The notes beneath the pieces were generated by a model. It worked only from the letters and a program-made list of their open reading frames with translations. It searched no databases and had not been told where the DNA came from. From assembly GCF_006716785.1 (NCBI RefSeq), contig NZ_VFPQ01000001.1:310001-374000 (forward strand): 64,000 bases of DNA, written 5' to 3'. How positions within the stretch are numbered: position 1 is the first letter of the stretch; every line of letters starts with the position of its first letter. Positions 45,429-54,031 of the stretch are shown in pieces. The stretch comes from Thermopolyspora flexuosa (lineage in GTDB: Bacteria > Actinomycetota > Actinomycetes > Streptosporangiales > Streptosporangiaceae). The translations under genes and the position numbers were made by a program.

Positions 45429-46988
45429 GTGCTCGAGCCGCGAGCGCGTCACCCCGAACCCTCCTCCCGGCCGCGGACCGGCCAACCGGCCGTGCCGGCG
45501 CCCACGCCCCCGTACGCGCACCCCGGCCGGCCGCAGGGGGCGTCCCCGCACCAGGCCGCGGCCTTCGTCCCGCCGTTCGTCCACCTCGTCCCCGGCGCGT
45601 TTCCCGCGCCGCCCGGCGCCGTCCCGGGGACGCCCGGCCGCCCGCCCCGGCGGGACGGCCCGGTACGGTGGGCCCTGCGGCGCCTGGCGACCTCGCGCCG
45701 TACCGCCCCGGTCGTCGCCGTGCTGCTGACCGGCGTGCTCACCGCGGACCTGGTGGCGCTGGGCGCGCTGGAGGCCGCCGACGAGGCCGCGCCCCCGGCC
45801 CGCACCGCGGTCGCCGCACGCGAGCCCGGCGACCCGCACCGCTACGTCGCCGCCACCCGCGACCCGGCCGGTGCGTCCGGTGGCGCGGGCGCGCAGGGCG
45901 GCGCCGACGCGGGTACGGCGAGCCAGGTTCAGGTGGCGCCGGTGGAGCGGCTGCGCGAGCCCCACCTCTTCGTGGTGGCGGGCCGTACCCTGCCCGACTC
46001 GGCCGTGGCCCGGGTGCGCCGCCTGAAGGGCGTGGCGGCGGTCGAGACGGCCGACGCGGCCGAGGTGACGCTCGACGGCAAGCGGGTGCACACGCTCGGC
46101 GTGAACCCCTCCACCTTCCGCGCCTACACCCCGGAGATCACCGCCCGCTCCGACGCGCTGTGGCGGAACATCGCGGCCGGGGACGTGGCCGTCTCCTTCG
46201 TGCTCGGCCGGGACGGCGGGGTCGCGCTCGGCGCGGTCGTGGACGGCGGCGGGCGGCGGTTACGGGTCGGGGCCTGGGCGACGGTCGGCATCGGGCCGAT
46301 CGACGCGGTGGTGTCCCACGACACCGCCCGCCTGCTCGGCATGCCCGAACGCAACGCGCTCGTGGTGAGCGCCCCCGGCACCGACCTGCGCGGGCTGCGC
46401 CGCCGCCTGCTCCGCGTGCTGCCCAAGGGCACCCAGGTGGCCGTGATCGACCCCGGGTACGTCGAGCCGCGCCGCCCCGCCCGCGACCACACCACCGGTG
46501 ACGGCACGGCCGGTGGCGGGGCCGGGGACGCCGGGGGCGGCGGGCACGACCTGCCGGAGGAGACCGCCGACCGGCCCGCGGGCTCGTTCCTGTCCGACGA
46601 GCAGCGGAACACGGTGCTCACCGCGGCGGCGAGCAGGATCGGCAGGCCGTACGTGTGGGGCGCCGCGGGGCCGGACGCGTTCGACTGCTCCGGCCTGGTG
46701 CAGTGGGCCTACGCCCAGGCGGGGGTGCGCATGCCGCGGGTCACCACCGCCCAGTGGGCCACCGGCCCGCGCATCCCGCTCTCCGAGGCCCGGCCCGGCG
46801 ACCTGCTGTTCTGGCGCCGGGACCCGACCAACCCCGGCTACATCTCGCACGTGGCGATCCACTGGGGCGACGGGAGGATGCTGCACGCGCCGCGCACCGG
46901 CGACGTGGTGAAGATCGCCCCGATCCCGATGGCCGGGTTCGCCGGCGCGGTCCGGGTCGACCCCGAGGTCGCGGCGCGGGTGCGCTGA
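45429..46988 (+). CDS. Membrane-anchored NlpC/P60 hydrolase with MacB/FtsX-like domain
   Basis: A 519-residue protein. The cytoplasmic N-terminus (1-90) is Pro-rich, with a helix at about 92-116. The middle (about 165-345) resembles the extracytoplasmic domain of MacB/FtsX permeases: ARVRRLKGVAAVETADAAEVTLDG, LGVNPSTFRAYTPE and WATVGIGPIDAVVSHDTARLLG. The last 125 residues are an NlpC/P60 peptidase with C420 (FDCSGLVQW) and H474 (ISHVAIHWGD), which cuts stem peptides of peptidoglycan. The fusion suggests a hydrolase with a built-in regulatory domain of FtsX type. GGAAGGGGG precedes the GTG. Confidence 0.82.
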   Translation: MLEPRARHPEPSSRPRTGQPAVPAPTPPYAHPGRPQGASPHQAAAFVPPFVHLVPGAFPAPPGAVPGTPGRPPRRDGPVRWALRRLATSRRTAPVVAVLLTGVLTADLVALGALEAADEAAPPARTAVAAREPGDPHRYVAATRDPAGASGGAGAQGGADAGTASQVQVAPVERLREPHLFVVAGRTLPDSAVARVRRLKGVAAVETADAAEVTLDGKRVHTLGVNPSTFRAYTPEITARSDALWRNIAAGDVAVSFVLGRDGGVALGAVVDGGGRRLRVGAWATVGIGPIDAVVSHDTARLLGMPERNALVVSAPGTDLRGLRRRLLRVLPKGTQVAVIDPGYVEPRRPARDHTTGDGTAGGGAGDAGGGGHDLPEETADRPAGSFLSDEQRNTVLTAAASRIGRPYVWGAAGPDAFDCSGLVQWAYAQAGVRMPRVTTAQWATGPRIPLSEARPGDLLFWRRDPTNPGYISHVAIHWGDGRMLHAPRTGDVVKIAPIPMAGFAGAVRVDPEVAARVR

Positions 46989-47000
46989 CCGGGGTACGGC

Positions 47001-47609
47001 TCAGCCGCCGAGGACGCAGGACAGGTTCGCGAGGGCCTCGTCGACCATCTCGTCCAGCGGGCGGCGGCCGTCCTCCGTCACCCAGGCGACCAGGACCGGC
47101 ACGAGCGCGCCCGCGACCGCGCCGCACAGGGTGCGCATCCGCAGGTCGTCCGGGTCCCGGCCGAACCGCCGGGCGAGTTCCGCGGCCAGCCCGTCCACCG
47201 TGCTCAGCAGCTTGTCGAGGGTGCGGGCGCGCAGCGACGGGATCGACATCTGCAGCCGGGCGCGCAGCCGCAGGTCGCTCTGCTCCTCCTGGGACAGCCG
47301 GGCGAACGCGGTGCGGAAGGTGTCGCGCAGCACGGTGCCGAGCGGGGCGTCGGCGGGCTGCGCGGCGAGCGCCGCGTGCAGCACGGCGGCGTAGTCGTCC
47401 CGCAGGACGAGCGCCTCCTTGGTCGGGAAGTAGCGGAAGAACGTGCTCGGCGAGACCTCCGCCGCCTCGGCGATCTGCTCGACGGTCGTCTCGTCGTAGC
47501 CCTGTTCGACGAAGAGGCGCAGCGCCTGTTCCTGAATCGTCTGTCGCGTCTTCGCCTTCTTGCGCTCGCGAAGCCCGTCACGGCGCTCGGCCGACACGGG
47601 TGTGGTCAT
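47001..47609 (-). CDS. TetR-family transcriptional regulator
   Basis: A 202-residue TetR regulator. The N-terminal helix-turn-helix is TRQTIQEQALRLFVEQGYDETTVEQIAEAAEVSPSTFFRYFPTKEALVL, followed by an all-helical ligand domain. The start MTTPVSAERR at 47609 is chosen; an ATG nine bases earlier is also possible. It converges on the NlpC/P60 gene with 12 bp between. The 313-bp upstream gap (47610-47922) holds no credible divergent target gene, only a possible promoter. Confidence 0.88.
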   Translation of the reverse strand: MTTPVSAERRDGLRERKKAKTRQTIQEQALRLFVEQGYDETTVEQIAEAAEVSPSTFFRYFPTKEALVLRDDYAAVLHAALAAQPADAPLGTVLRDTFRTAFARLSQEEQSDLRLRARLQMSIPSLRARTLDKLLSTVDGLAAELARRFGRDPDDLRMRTLCGAVAGALVPVLVAWVTEDGRRPLDEMVDEALANLSCVLGG

Positions 47610-47693
47610 GCCCGCCATTCTTCCGTCCAATTCGCGCAGGTCGCACGCGGGGAAGGGGCCGTGGGGAGCCGGCCGCGTGTCACGGGTGCCCAG

Positions 47694-47723
47694 CATATCC
47701 GAGAAAACGGAAGTACAAGACAA
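47694..47723 (-). promoter_or_regulatory. Possible tetR promoter
   Basis: On the minus strand TTGTCT and GATATG are separated by 18 bp in an AT-richer patch about 85 bp before the tetR start. This fits a vegetative -35/-10 pair. No clear TetR-type palindrome was found alongside it. Confidence 0.35.
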
Positions 47724-47922
47724 AAGGGACACACTGCCAAATGACATGGAGGGTCAATTCGTGCACCCCGGTGACCGGCGTGGCGTCCGTGCCGTTCGCC
47801 GGCCGCCCGCGCGCGCCCGCTCCGGAGGCGGCCCCGGGGCGCGGCCGGGCACACGCGAAGCCGTACGGCGCGTGCCCGCCGAACGCTGGACAGGGTCATG
47901 TAGCGCTCAAGTAAGGGCGTAA

Positions 47923-48462
47923 GTGCGTAATCATGATTACATGGATAATGACGAAGCGATCATTAGCGCGTGGTTCACCGGCCGGCTGCCGCAGGAGTGG
48001 TTCGGCGGGCGGCACGAGATCGTGCTCGACCGGGAGGAGATCACCGTCATCGGCACGCTGCCGGAGCCGGAGGCGCGCGAGGACGCCTCCGAGGCCGAGC
48101 GGGAGGCGCTGCGCGACGGGGTGGCCCAGCGGTTCCGCGAGGAGACCCGCGACCGCCGCATCGAGATCGCCCGGGAGGCCGAGCACCGGTTCCGCCGCAA
48201 GGTGTCGTGGGGCGTCCGGATCGGCGACCGGACTGTGATGTTCACCACGTTGTCGGTACCGGTGATGACCCGGCTGCGGCAGCCCGAGCGGCGGGTGCTC
48301 GACACCCTCGTGGCCGCCGGAGTGGCCCGCAGCCGCAGCGACGCGCTCGCCTGGTGCGTGCGCCTCGTCGCCCGGCGGGCCGACACCTGGCTCTCCGACC
48401 TGCGGGATGCCCTCCGGCACGTGGACCGGGTGCGCTCCGCGGGACCCGACCTGGTGGACTAA
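47923..48462 (+). CDS. Possible ribbon-helix-helix regulator, conserved unknown
   Basis: A 179-residue protein from the GTG at 47923 (AAGGG six bases upstream), or 173 residues from the ATG at 47941. The N-terminus has a conserved aromatic block (ISAWFTGRLPQEWFGG) and EITVIGTLPEPE. A long charged helix spans about 55-95. The C-terminal VPVMTRLRQPERRVLDTLVAAGVARSRSDALAWCVRLV looks like a ribbon-helix-helix DNA-binding unit. A perfect 14-bp palindrome overlaps its start region (47927-47940), consistent with autoregulation. The DNA-binding role is an inference; no enzymatic motif is present. Confidence 0.7.
   Translation: MRNHDYMDNDEAIISAWFTGRLPQEWFGGRHEIVLDREEITVIGTLPEPEAREDASEAEREALRDGVAQRFREETRDRRIEIAREAEHRFRRKVSWGVRIGDRTVMFTTLSVPVMTRLRQPERRVLDTLVAAGVARSRSDALAWCVRLVARRADTWLSDLRDALRHVDRVRSAGPDLVD
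47927..47940. promoter_or_regulatory. Perfect palindrome GTAATCATGATTAC at a gene start
   Basis: This 14-bp perfect palindrome lies between the two possible start codons (GTG 47923, ATG 47941) of the possible ribbon-helix-helix gene. AT-rich palindromes are rare in this GC-rich DNA. The position fits an autoregulatory operator that would block translation or transcription at the start. Confidence 0.6.
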
Positions 48463-48488
48463 ACCAATTCACGAAATGGACTGGACCA

Positions 48489-48521
48489 ATTCCGGTGGCC
48501 TATACCAATCGCCACCGGAAT
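48489..48521 (+). terminator. 11-bp hairpin after the possible RHH gene
   Basis: ATTCCGGTGGC and GCCACCGGAAT pair perfectly around an 11-nt loop, 27 bp past the stop. The loop contains ACCAAT, a motif repeated in this intergenic region. It probably acts as a terminator, although a regulatory site upstream of pckG is possible. Confidence 0.6.
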
Positions 48522-48759
48522 CCCCGCCGGGGCGGGCACGGCGAAACTCACGGGGGTATTTTTTAACAATCATTCCGCTGGGTAGGCTCAACCGGTATGT
48601 CCGACGGCTCCGGTCCTCCGGCGACGTGCCCATGTGTGGTCGCGCCGCAGGTGGGCAGGGGCATGACGGCAACCGCGCCGCGCGAATTTAACCGGTCTGG
48701 AACGTGAATGAAACACCTTTCGATGGCCGGGTCCGGACATCGGAACGGTGACTTTCATC

Positions 48760-48775
48760 ACTGGTCCAAACCAAT
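48760..48775. promoter_or_regulatory. DasR-like palindrome upstream of pckG
   Basis: ACTGGTCCAAACCAAT matches the DasR operator consensus (ACTGGTCTAGACCACT) at 13 of 16 positions, including both TGGT/ACCA half-sites. It lies 67 bp before the pckG start. The element ACCAAT(T) also appears at 48463, 48485 and 48504 in the same 379-bp gap. A T6 run is at about 48553 and no other gene is seen in the gap. Confidence 0.45.
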
Positions 48776-48841
48776 TGGATTCCGCGCGGATTCTTCGATG
48801 AAGATGGTTTTTATCCGGAGAACGCCAAAGGAGCCGCCGTC

Positions 48842-50644
48842 GTGTCCGTGACCGTACAGGGAACCAGCAAGACGACCCGCGCCGACCTGGCCGCGTGGGT
48901 CAACGAGATCGCCGAGCTCACCCAACCCGACCGGATCGAGTGGTGCGACGGGTCCGAGGCTGAGTGGACGCGACTGACCAACCTGCTCTGCGAGAAGGGC
49001 ACCTTCACGCGGCTGAAGGCCCGCCCCAACAGCTTCTACGCGGCATCCGATCCGTCGGACGTGGCCCGGGTGGAGGACCGGACCTTCATCTGCTCGGAGA
49101 AGCCCGAGGACGCCGGCCCGACCAACAACTGGATCCACCCGGACGAGATGCGCGCCACCTTCCAGGAGCTGTTCCGCGGGTGCATGCGCGGCCGGACCAT
49201 GTACGTGGTCCCGTTCTGCATGGGGCCGCTCGGCGGTGAGATCTCCAAGCTCGGCGTGGAGATCACCGACTCGGCGTACGTCGCGGTCTCGATGCGGATC
49301 ATGACCCGGATGGGCGAGGACGCGCTGCGCCTCATCGAGGAGGGCCACGACTTCGTCAAGTGCGTGCACTCCGTCGGCGCCCCGCTCGAGCCCGGCCGGC
49401 AGGACGTGCCCTGGCCGTGCAACTCGACCAAGTACATCAGCCACTTCCCGGAGACCCGGGAGATCTGGTCGTACGGCTCGGGGTACGGCGGCAACGCCCT
49501 GCTCGGCAAGAAGTGCTACGCGCTGCGCATCGCGAGCGTGATGGCCCGCGACGAGGGCTGGCTCGCCGAGCACATGCTCATCCTCAAGCTCACCCCGCCG
49601 AACGGCGAGCCCCGGTACATCGCGGCCGCGTTCCCGTCCGCCTGCGGCAAGACCAACCTGGCCATGCTCCAGCCGACCATCCCCGGCTGGAAGGTGGAGA
49701 CGGTCGGCGACGACATCGCCTGGATGCGCTTCGGCGAGGACGGTCGGCTGTACGCGATCAACCCGGAGGCGGGCTTCTTCGGCGTGGCCCCCGGCACCGG
49801 CGAGTCCACCAACGCCAACGCGATCAAGACCCTGTGGGGCAACAGCATCTTCACCAACGTGGCGCTCACCGAGGACGGCGACGTCTGGTGGGAGGGCCTC
49901 ACCGACGAGCCCCCGGCGAAGCTCACCGACTGGCGGGGCCGCGAGTGGACCCCGGACTCGCCCGAGCCGGCCGCGCACCCCAACGCCCGGTTCACCACCC
50001 CGGCCTCCCAGTGCCCGACCATCGCCCCCGAGTGGCAGGACCCGAAGGGCGTGCCGATCTCGGCGATCCTGTTCGGCGGGCGGCGCGCCACCGCGGTGCC
50101 GCTGGTCACCGAGTCGTTCAACTGGCAGCACGGCGTGTTCATCGGCGCGAACGTCGCCTCGGAGAAGACCGCGGCGGCCGAGGGCAAGGTCGGCGAGCTG
50201 CGCCGCGACCCGTTCGCGATGCTGCCGTTCTGCGGCTACAACATGGGCGACTACTTCGCCCACTGGCTGAAGATCGGCAAGATGACCGACCCGGACAAGC
50301 TGCCGCGGATCTACTACGTGAACTGGTTCCGCAAGGACGCCAACGGCCGGTACGTCTGGCCCGGCTACGGCGAGAACAGCCGGGTGCTGAAGTGGATCGT
50401 GCAGCGCCTCAACGGCGAGGCCGACGCCGTCGAGACGCCGATCGGCCTGCTGCCCACCAAGGAGTCGCTCGACCTGGAGGGCCTCGACATCTCCGACGAG
50501 GACCTGGACCTGCTGCTGTCCGTCGACCGCGACGTGTGGCGGGAGGAGGCGTCGCTCATCCCCGAGCACTTCAAGACCTTCGGTGACCACCTGCCGAAGG
50601 AGCTCTGGGACGAGTACCACCGGCTGGTCGAGCGCCTGGGCTGA
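48842..50644 (+). CDS. pckG: Phosphoenolpyruvate carboxykinase (GTP)
   Basis: A 600-residue GTP-dependent PEP carboxykinase, which converts oxaloacetate and GTP to PEP, CO2 and GDP, the entry step of gluconeogenesis. The P-loop with its reactive cysteine is FPSACGKTN. Manganese and substrate sites lie in the [22 protein letters not shown] and [12 protein letters not shown] blocks. The GTP-class hallmark [13 protein letters not shown] is present. The GTG at 48842 follows AAAGGAG at 48827-48833. A DasR-like site upstream may tie it to amino-sugar supply. A long hairpin follows the gene. Confidence 0.95.
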   Translation: MSVTVQGTSKTTRADLAAWVNEIAELTQPDRIEWCDGSEAEWTRLTNLLCEKGTFTRLKARPNSFYAASDPSDVARVEDRTFICSEKPEDAGPTNNWIHPDEMRATFQELFRGCMRGRTMYVVPFCMGPLGGEISKLGVEITDSAYVAVSMRIMTRMGEDALRLIEEGHDFVKCVHSVGAPLEPGRQDVPWPCNSTKYISHFPETREIWSYGSGYGGNALLGKKCYALRIASVMARDEGWLAEHMLILKLTPPNGEPRYIAAAFPSACGKTNLAMLQPTIPGWKVETVGDDIAWMRFGEDGRLYAINPEAGFFGVAPGTGESTNANAIKTLWGNSIFTNVALTEDGDVWWEGLTDEPPAKLTDWRGREWTPDSPEPAAHPNARFTTPASQCPTIAPEWQDPKGVPISAILFGGRRATAVPLVTESFNWQHGVFIGANVASEKTAAAEGKVGELRRDPFAMLPFCGYNMGDYFAHWLKIGKMTDPDKLPRIYYVNWFRKDANGRYVWPGYGENSRVLKWIVQRLNGEADAVETPIGLLPTKESLDLEGLDISDEDLDLLLSVDRDVWREEASLIPEHFKTFGDHLPKELWDEYHRLVERLG

Positions 50645-50686
50645 TCGGCCCGGGTCGTGCCCGTCAACGGCGCCGGGCACACGCTG

Positions 50687-50764
50687 CCGTCGTGCGGCCC
50701 CCTTCCGCGTACCGCAACCAATCCTCTGGGAGCCTGCCGAACCGCGGAGGGGGCCGCACGACGG
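50687..50764 (+). terminator. Long hairpin after pckG
   Basis: Arms of 23 and 22 nt (CCGTCGTGCGGCCCCCT, then a single bulged T, then CCGCG) pair around a 33-nt loop, starting 43 bp after the stop. This is the longest perfect stem in the window (17 bp plus 5). It most likely terminates pckG transcription. The remaining 290 bp to the next gene show no coding frame. Confidence 0.65.
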
Positions 50765-51056
50765 TCCCTCACCCCCGCCCCCGCGTCCGTTTCGGCGATC
50801 CTTTCCGGCCTTTTCGCCGCCGAACGACCGAAACCGGCCCCACGCGCGGCCCAACGGTCGTAGGGTCATGATCGACGCTCGTGTCCCGCGACCACGCCCG
50901 GCGGGGCGGGCGTCCGAGGCACGGCGGCGCGCGCCGTAAAGTCTCATCACGGAACCGAACGCGCCGGACCGAGAACGCTCCACTTCGGCCGTCTTGGGCC
51001 GCCCGAGGCGGCGATAATGGCTCGTCGGACAAGGACCGGGGAGGAAAGGGAAGCCC

Positions 51057-51818
51057 ATGGGCCTGCGTGACTTCGTCTACCGCCTGTACGAGCGCCGGCT
51101 GGAGGCGAAACTCGCGAACGGCCCGATCCCCAAGCACGTCGGCGTCATCGTCGACGGCAACCGGCGGTGGGCCCGGGCGATGGGCCTGCAGGACGTCAGC
51201 CGCGGGCACCGCAAGGGCGCCGACAAGATCGACGACCTGCTCGTGTGGTGCCGCGAGGCCGGCGTCGAGATCGTCACCGTCTGGCTGCTGTCGAGCGACA
51301 ACTTCAACCGGCCGAAGGAGGAGCTCGAGCCCCTCTTCGAGATCATCGAGGACACCGTGCGCCGCCTCGTCGCAGGCGGCTGGCACATCAACCCCATGGG
51401 CGCCCTCGACCTGCTGCCCGACCACACCGCCCGCGTTCTCAAGGAGGCAAAGGAGGCCACCGCGGATCGTCCGGGCCTGATTGTGAACGTTGCGGTTGGG
51501 TATGGAGGAAGGCGTGAGATCGCTGATGCGGTGCGCTCCCTCCTCCAGGAGCACGCCAGCAAGGGCGCGAGCATCGAGGAGCTCGTCGAGGTCCTCGATG
51601 TGGAGCACATCGCGGAGCATCTCTACACGCGCGGCCAGCCCGACCCCGACCTGGTCATCCGCACCTCCGGAGAGCAGCGCCTCTCGGGCTTCCTGCTCTG
51701 GCAGAGCGCCCACTCGGAGTTCTACTTCTGCGAGGCCTACTGGCCGGACTTCCGCAAGGTGGACTTCCTGCGGGCGCTTCGCTCCTACGCCGCGCGGAAC
51801 CGTCGGTACGGCTGCTGA
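51057..51818 (+). CDS. cis-Prenyltransferase (Z-FPP/undecaprenyl diphosphate synthase family)
   Basis: A 253-residue enzyme that adds isopentenyl units in the cis configuration. The catalytic aspartate and loop are VIVDGNRRWARAMG. Other family blocks are VTVWLLSSDNFNRP, NVAVGYGGRREI, DLVIRTSGEQRLSGFLLWQ and the end AYWPDF. The DVSRGHRKGADKI and N-terminal YRLYERRLEA resemble the Rv1086 type (short-chain Z-FPP synthase) more than UppS itself, so product length is uncertain. GGGGAGGAAAGGGAAG precedes the ATG. Products feed the lipid carriers for wall synthesis. Confidence 0.9.
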   Translation: MGLRDFVYRLYERRLEAKLANGPIPKHVGVIVDGNRRWARAMGLQDVSRGHRKGADKIDDLLVWCREAGVEIVTVWLLSSDNFNRPKEELEPLFEIIEDTVRRLVAGGWHINPMGALDLLPDHTARVLKEAKEATADRPGLIVNVAVGYGGRREIADAVRSLLQEHASKGASIEELVEVLDVEHIAEHLYTRGQPDPDLVIRTSGEQRLSGFLLWQSAHSEFYFCEAYWPDFRKVDFLRALRSYAARNRRYGC

Positions 51819-52027
51819 ACCAGGCGGTAAACACCCCGTTACGGCCACAACCGGACACTGGGCAACTTTTGCTCCAGCACGTACCGTAGGGCGTAGGCAG
51901 GTTACATCGCCTACCTCGGGAGAGGGCCCGTCCTTGCCACACGTCCCAGCGAGGAGGGCCGGACCCCGGCGCCACCTCCTGGTGCGGGTGCGCGGCGGGT
52001 CCGGTCCGATAAGCACCTCATCTGGCA

Positions 52028-52048
52028 GGGCGCCCGCGACGGGCGCCC
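52028..52048 (+). promoter_or_regulatory. Hairpin abutting the phoH ribosome site
   Basis: GGGCGCCCG and CGGGCGCCC form a 9-bp perfect stem with a CGA loop, ending directly before GGGGGAG, the ribosome site of the PIN-PhoH gene. It could limit ribosome access or fix the 5' end. A second repeat, GTAGGC...GCCTAC, lies about 130 bp further upstream. Confidence 0.45.
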
Positions 52049-52060
52049 GGGGGAGAACGC

Positions 52061-53425
52061 GTGGCAGTGTCCTCGATGACCTCGATCCACACCGACCCGA
52101 CCCACCTGCGCGCGAACGGCTCCGCGACGGGTCCCCGCACCGACCGGCGCACGTACGTCGTCGACACCTCGGTCCTGCTGGCGGACCCGGCCGCGATGAC
52201 GCGGTTCGCCGAGCATGAGGTGGTCCTGCCGATCGTCGTGATCACCGAGCTGGAGGCGAAGCGCCACCATCCCGAGCTCGGCTACTTCGCGCGGAAGGCG
52301 CTCCGGTTCCTCGACGATCTGCGGGCCCGGCACGGGCGGCTGGACGAGCCGATGCCGATCGGCGAGGGGACGATCCGGGTCGAGCTCAATCACAGCGACC
52401 CCTCGATCCTGCCCGCCGGGTTCCGGCTGGGCGACAACGACACCCGCATTCTCACCGTCGCCAAGGCCCTCGCCGCCGAGGGCAACGACGTGGTGCTCGT
52501 CTCCAAGGACCTGCCGATGCGGGTGAAGGCCGCCTCGATCGGGGTGACCGCCGAGGAGTACCGCGCCGGGCAGGTGATCGAGTCCGGGTGGACCGGCATG
52601 GCCGAGCTGCAGGTCGCCACCGAGGACATCGAGCACCTCTTCGAGCACGGCACCGTCGAGCTCGAGGAGGCGCGCGAGCTGCCCTGCCACACCGGCCTGC
52701 GGCTGCTGTCCGCGAAGGGCTCGGCGCTCGGCCGGGTCATGCCGGACAAGTCGGTACGGCTGGTGCGCGGCGACCGCGAGGTGTTCGGCCTGCACGGCCG
52801 CTCCGCCGAGCAGCGCATCGCCCTCGACCTGCTCATGGACCCCGAGATCGGCATCGTCTCGATGGGCGGCCGGGCCGGCACCGGCAAGTCCGCGCTCGCG
52901 CTCTGCGCGGGCCTGGAGGCCGTGCTCGAGCGGCGCCGGCACCGCAAGGTGATCGTGTTCCGGCCGCTGTACGCGGTCGGCGGGCAGGAGCTCGGCTACC
53001 TGCCCGGCACCGAGAACGACAAGATGGGGCCGTGGGCGCAGGCGGTCTACGACACCCTCGGCGCGGTCACCTCGCCCGAGGTGATCGAGGAGGTCCTCGA
53101 CCGGGGCATGCTCGAGGTGCTGCCGCTCACCCACATCCGCGGCCGCTCGCTGCACGACGCGTTCGTCATCGTCGACGAGGCGCAGTCGCTCGAGCGCGGC
53201 GTGCTGCTCACCGTGCTCTCCCGGATCGGCGCGAACTCCCGGGTGGTGCTCACCCACGACGTCGCGCAGCGGGACAACCTGCGGGTCGGGCGGCACGACG
53301 GCGTGGTCGCCGTGGTGGAGAAGCTCAAGGGCCACCCGCTGTTCGCCCACATCACGCTCACCCGGTCGGAGCGCTCCCCGATCGCCGCCCTCGTCACCGA
53401 GATGCTGGAGGACATCACCCCCTGA
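52061..53425 (+). CDS. phoH2: PIN-PhoH fusion protein (PhoH2)
   Basis: A 454-residue protein. The N-terminal PIN nuclease domain (about 30-170) has acidic residues in [32 protein letters not shown] and VSKDLPMR. The C-terminal PhoH ATPase/helicase (about 235-450) has Walker [14 protein letters not shown], Walker [13 protein letters not shown] and RGRSLHDAF. PhoH2 proteins unwind and cut RNA in an ATP-dependent way. In mycobacteria phoH2 follows a small antitoxin-like frame; none is evident here. GTG start after GGGGGAGAACGC. Confidence 0.92.
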   Translation: MAVSSMTSIHTDPTHLRANGSATGPRTDRRTYVVDTSVLLADPAAMTRFAEHEVVLPIVVITELEAKRHHPELGYFARKALRFLDDLRARHGRLDEPMPIGEGTIRVELNHSDPSILPAGFRLGDNDTRILTVAKALAAEGNDVVLVSKDLPMRVKAASIGVTAEEYRAGQVIESGWTGMAELQVATEDIEHLFEHGTVELEEARELPCHTGLRLLSAKGSALGRVMPDKSVRLVRGDREVFGLHGRSAEQRIALDLLMDPEIGIVSMGGRAGTGKSALALCAGLEAVLERRRHRKVIVFRPLYAVGGQELGYLPGTENDKMGPWAQAVYDTLGAVTSPEVIEEVLDRGMLEVLPLTHIRGRSLHDAFVIVDEAQSLERGVLLTVLSRIGANSRVVLTHDVAQRDNLRVGRHDGVVAVVEKLKGHPLFAHITLTRSERSPIAALVTEMLEDITP

Positions 53426-53457
53426 TCATCCCGGCCACCCCGCCCGGACGGGCGTCG

Positions 53458-54030
53458 TCACGGCGGTAGCTGCACGTCCTTGGCGGCGAGCCTCCAGTAT
53501 TCCCGGCAGGTGTGCTCGCCGGCCGCGATCGGCCCGTCCGGGGTGGTGTGCGTGAGCTTCACGGCCCAGATCTCCTGGCGGAGCATCGCCGTACAGGTGA
53601 TCTGGGCCTTCGCCGCCTCGGTGAGCTTCGCCGAGCCGTTCACGATCACGTGCAGGCGCAGGCCGAGCGGGTTCTCCGGGTCGTTGCGCGTCCCGGCCCG
53701 CCCGCCGTACCGGGTGACGTAGGTCTGCTCCAGGCGCAGCCCGGTGAGCGCGGTGGTCACCCCGTCATGCGCGCGTTCCCCGGCCTGGAACAGCGCCCGC
53801 ATCGTGTCCTCCACCGAGGACGAGGCGACCACGATCTTCTTCGGCCACAGCCGGTCGTCGCGCAGCAGGTAGACCGTGGTGAGCGTGGACCTGGCCCGGA
53901 TCACCGGGGCCGGGCCCTCGTCGATCACGTCGGTGGGCTCGATGCCGCAGCCCGCCACCAGGGTGGTGAGCAGGACGAGCAGGGCCGCGACGGCGACCGG
54001 GACGCGTTTCGTGCGGACCATCGCGCTCAT
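53458..54030 (-). CDS. Lipoprotein coupled to a two-component system
   Basis: A 190-residue lipoprotein. Its signal peptide VPVAVAALLVLLTTLVAGC ends in lipobox VAGC. The mature part resembles a GerMN-like fold (TTVYLLRDDRLWPKKIVV, SVEDTMRALFQAGERAHDGVTTAL, LRLHVIVNGSAKLTEAAKAQI), with a possible disulfide between ITCTAM and HTCREY. The ATG starts one base after the histidine-kinase stop, so it is translated with it. In MtrAB-LpqB and CseABC systems a lipoprotein modulates the kinase; a similar role is inferred. Confidence 0.8.
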   Translation of the reverse strand: MSAMVRTKRVPVAVAALLVLLTTLVAGCGIEPTDVIDEGPAPVIRARSTLTTVYLLRDDRLWPKKIVVASSSVEDTMRALFQAGERAHDGVTTALTGLRLEQTYVTRYGGRAGTRNDPENPLGLRLHVIVNGSAKLTEAAKAQITCTAMLRQEIWAVKLTHTTPDGPIAAGEHTCREYWRLAAKDVQLPP

Positions 54031-54031
54031 C

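Noticed and set aside
47560-47922. A plus-strand frame of 120 codons opposite and beyond tetR, as a TetR target gene
   Set aside because: The frame is Arg/Pro/Ser-rich, overlaps the tetR helix-turn-helix on the other strand, and has no ribosome site or domain.
50645-51056. A small gene in the gap between pckG and the cis-prenyltransferase
   Set aside because: The short frames there are Arg/Pro-rich and cross the long hairpin; none has both a ribosome site and plausible codon use.
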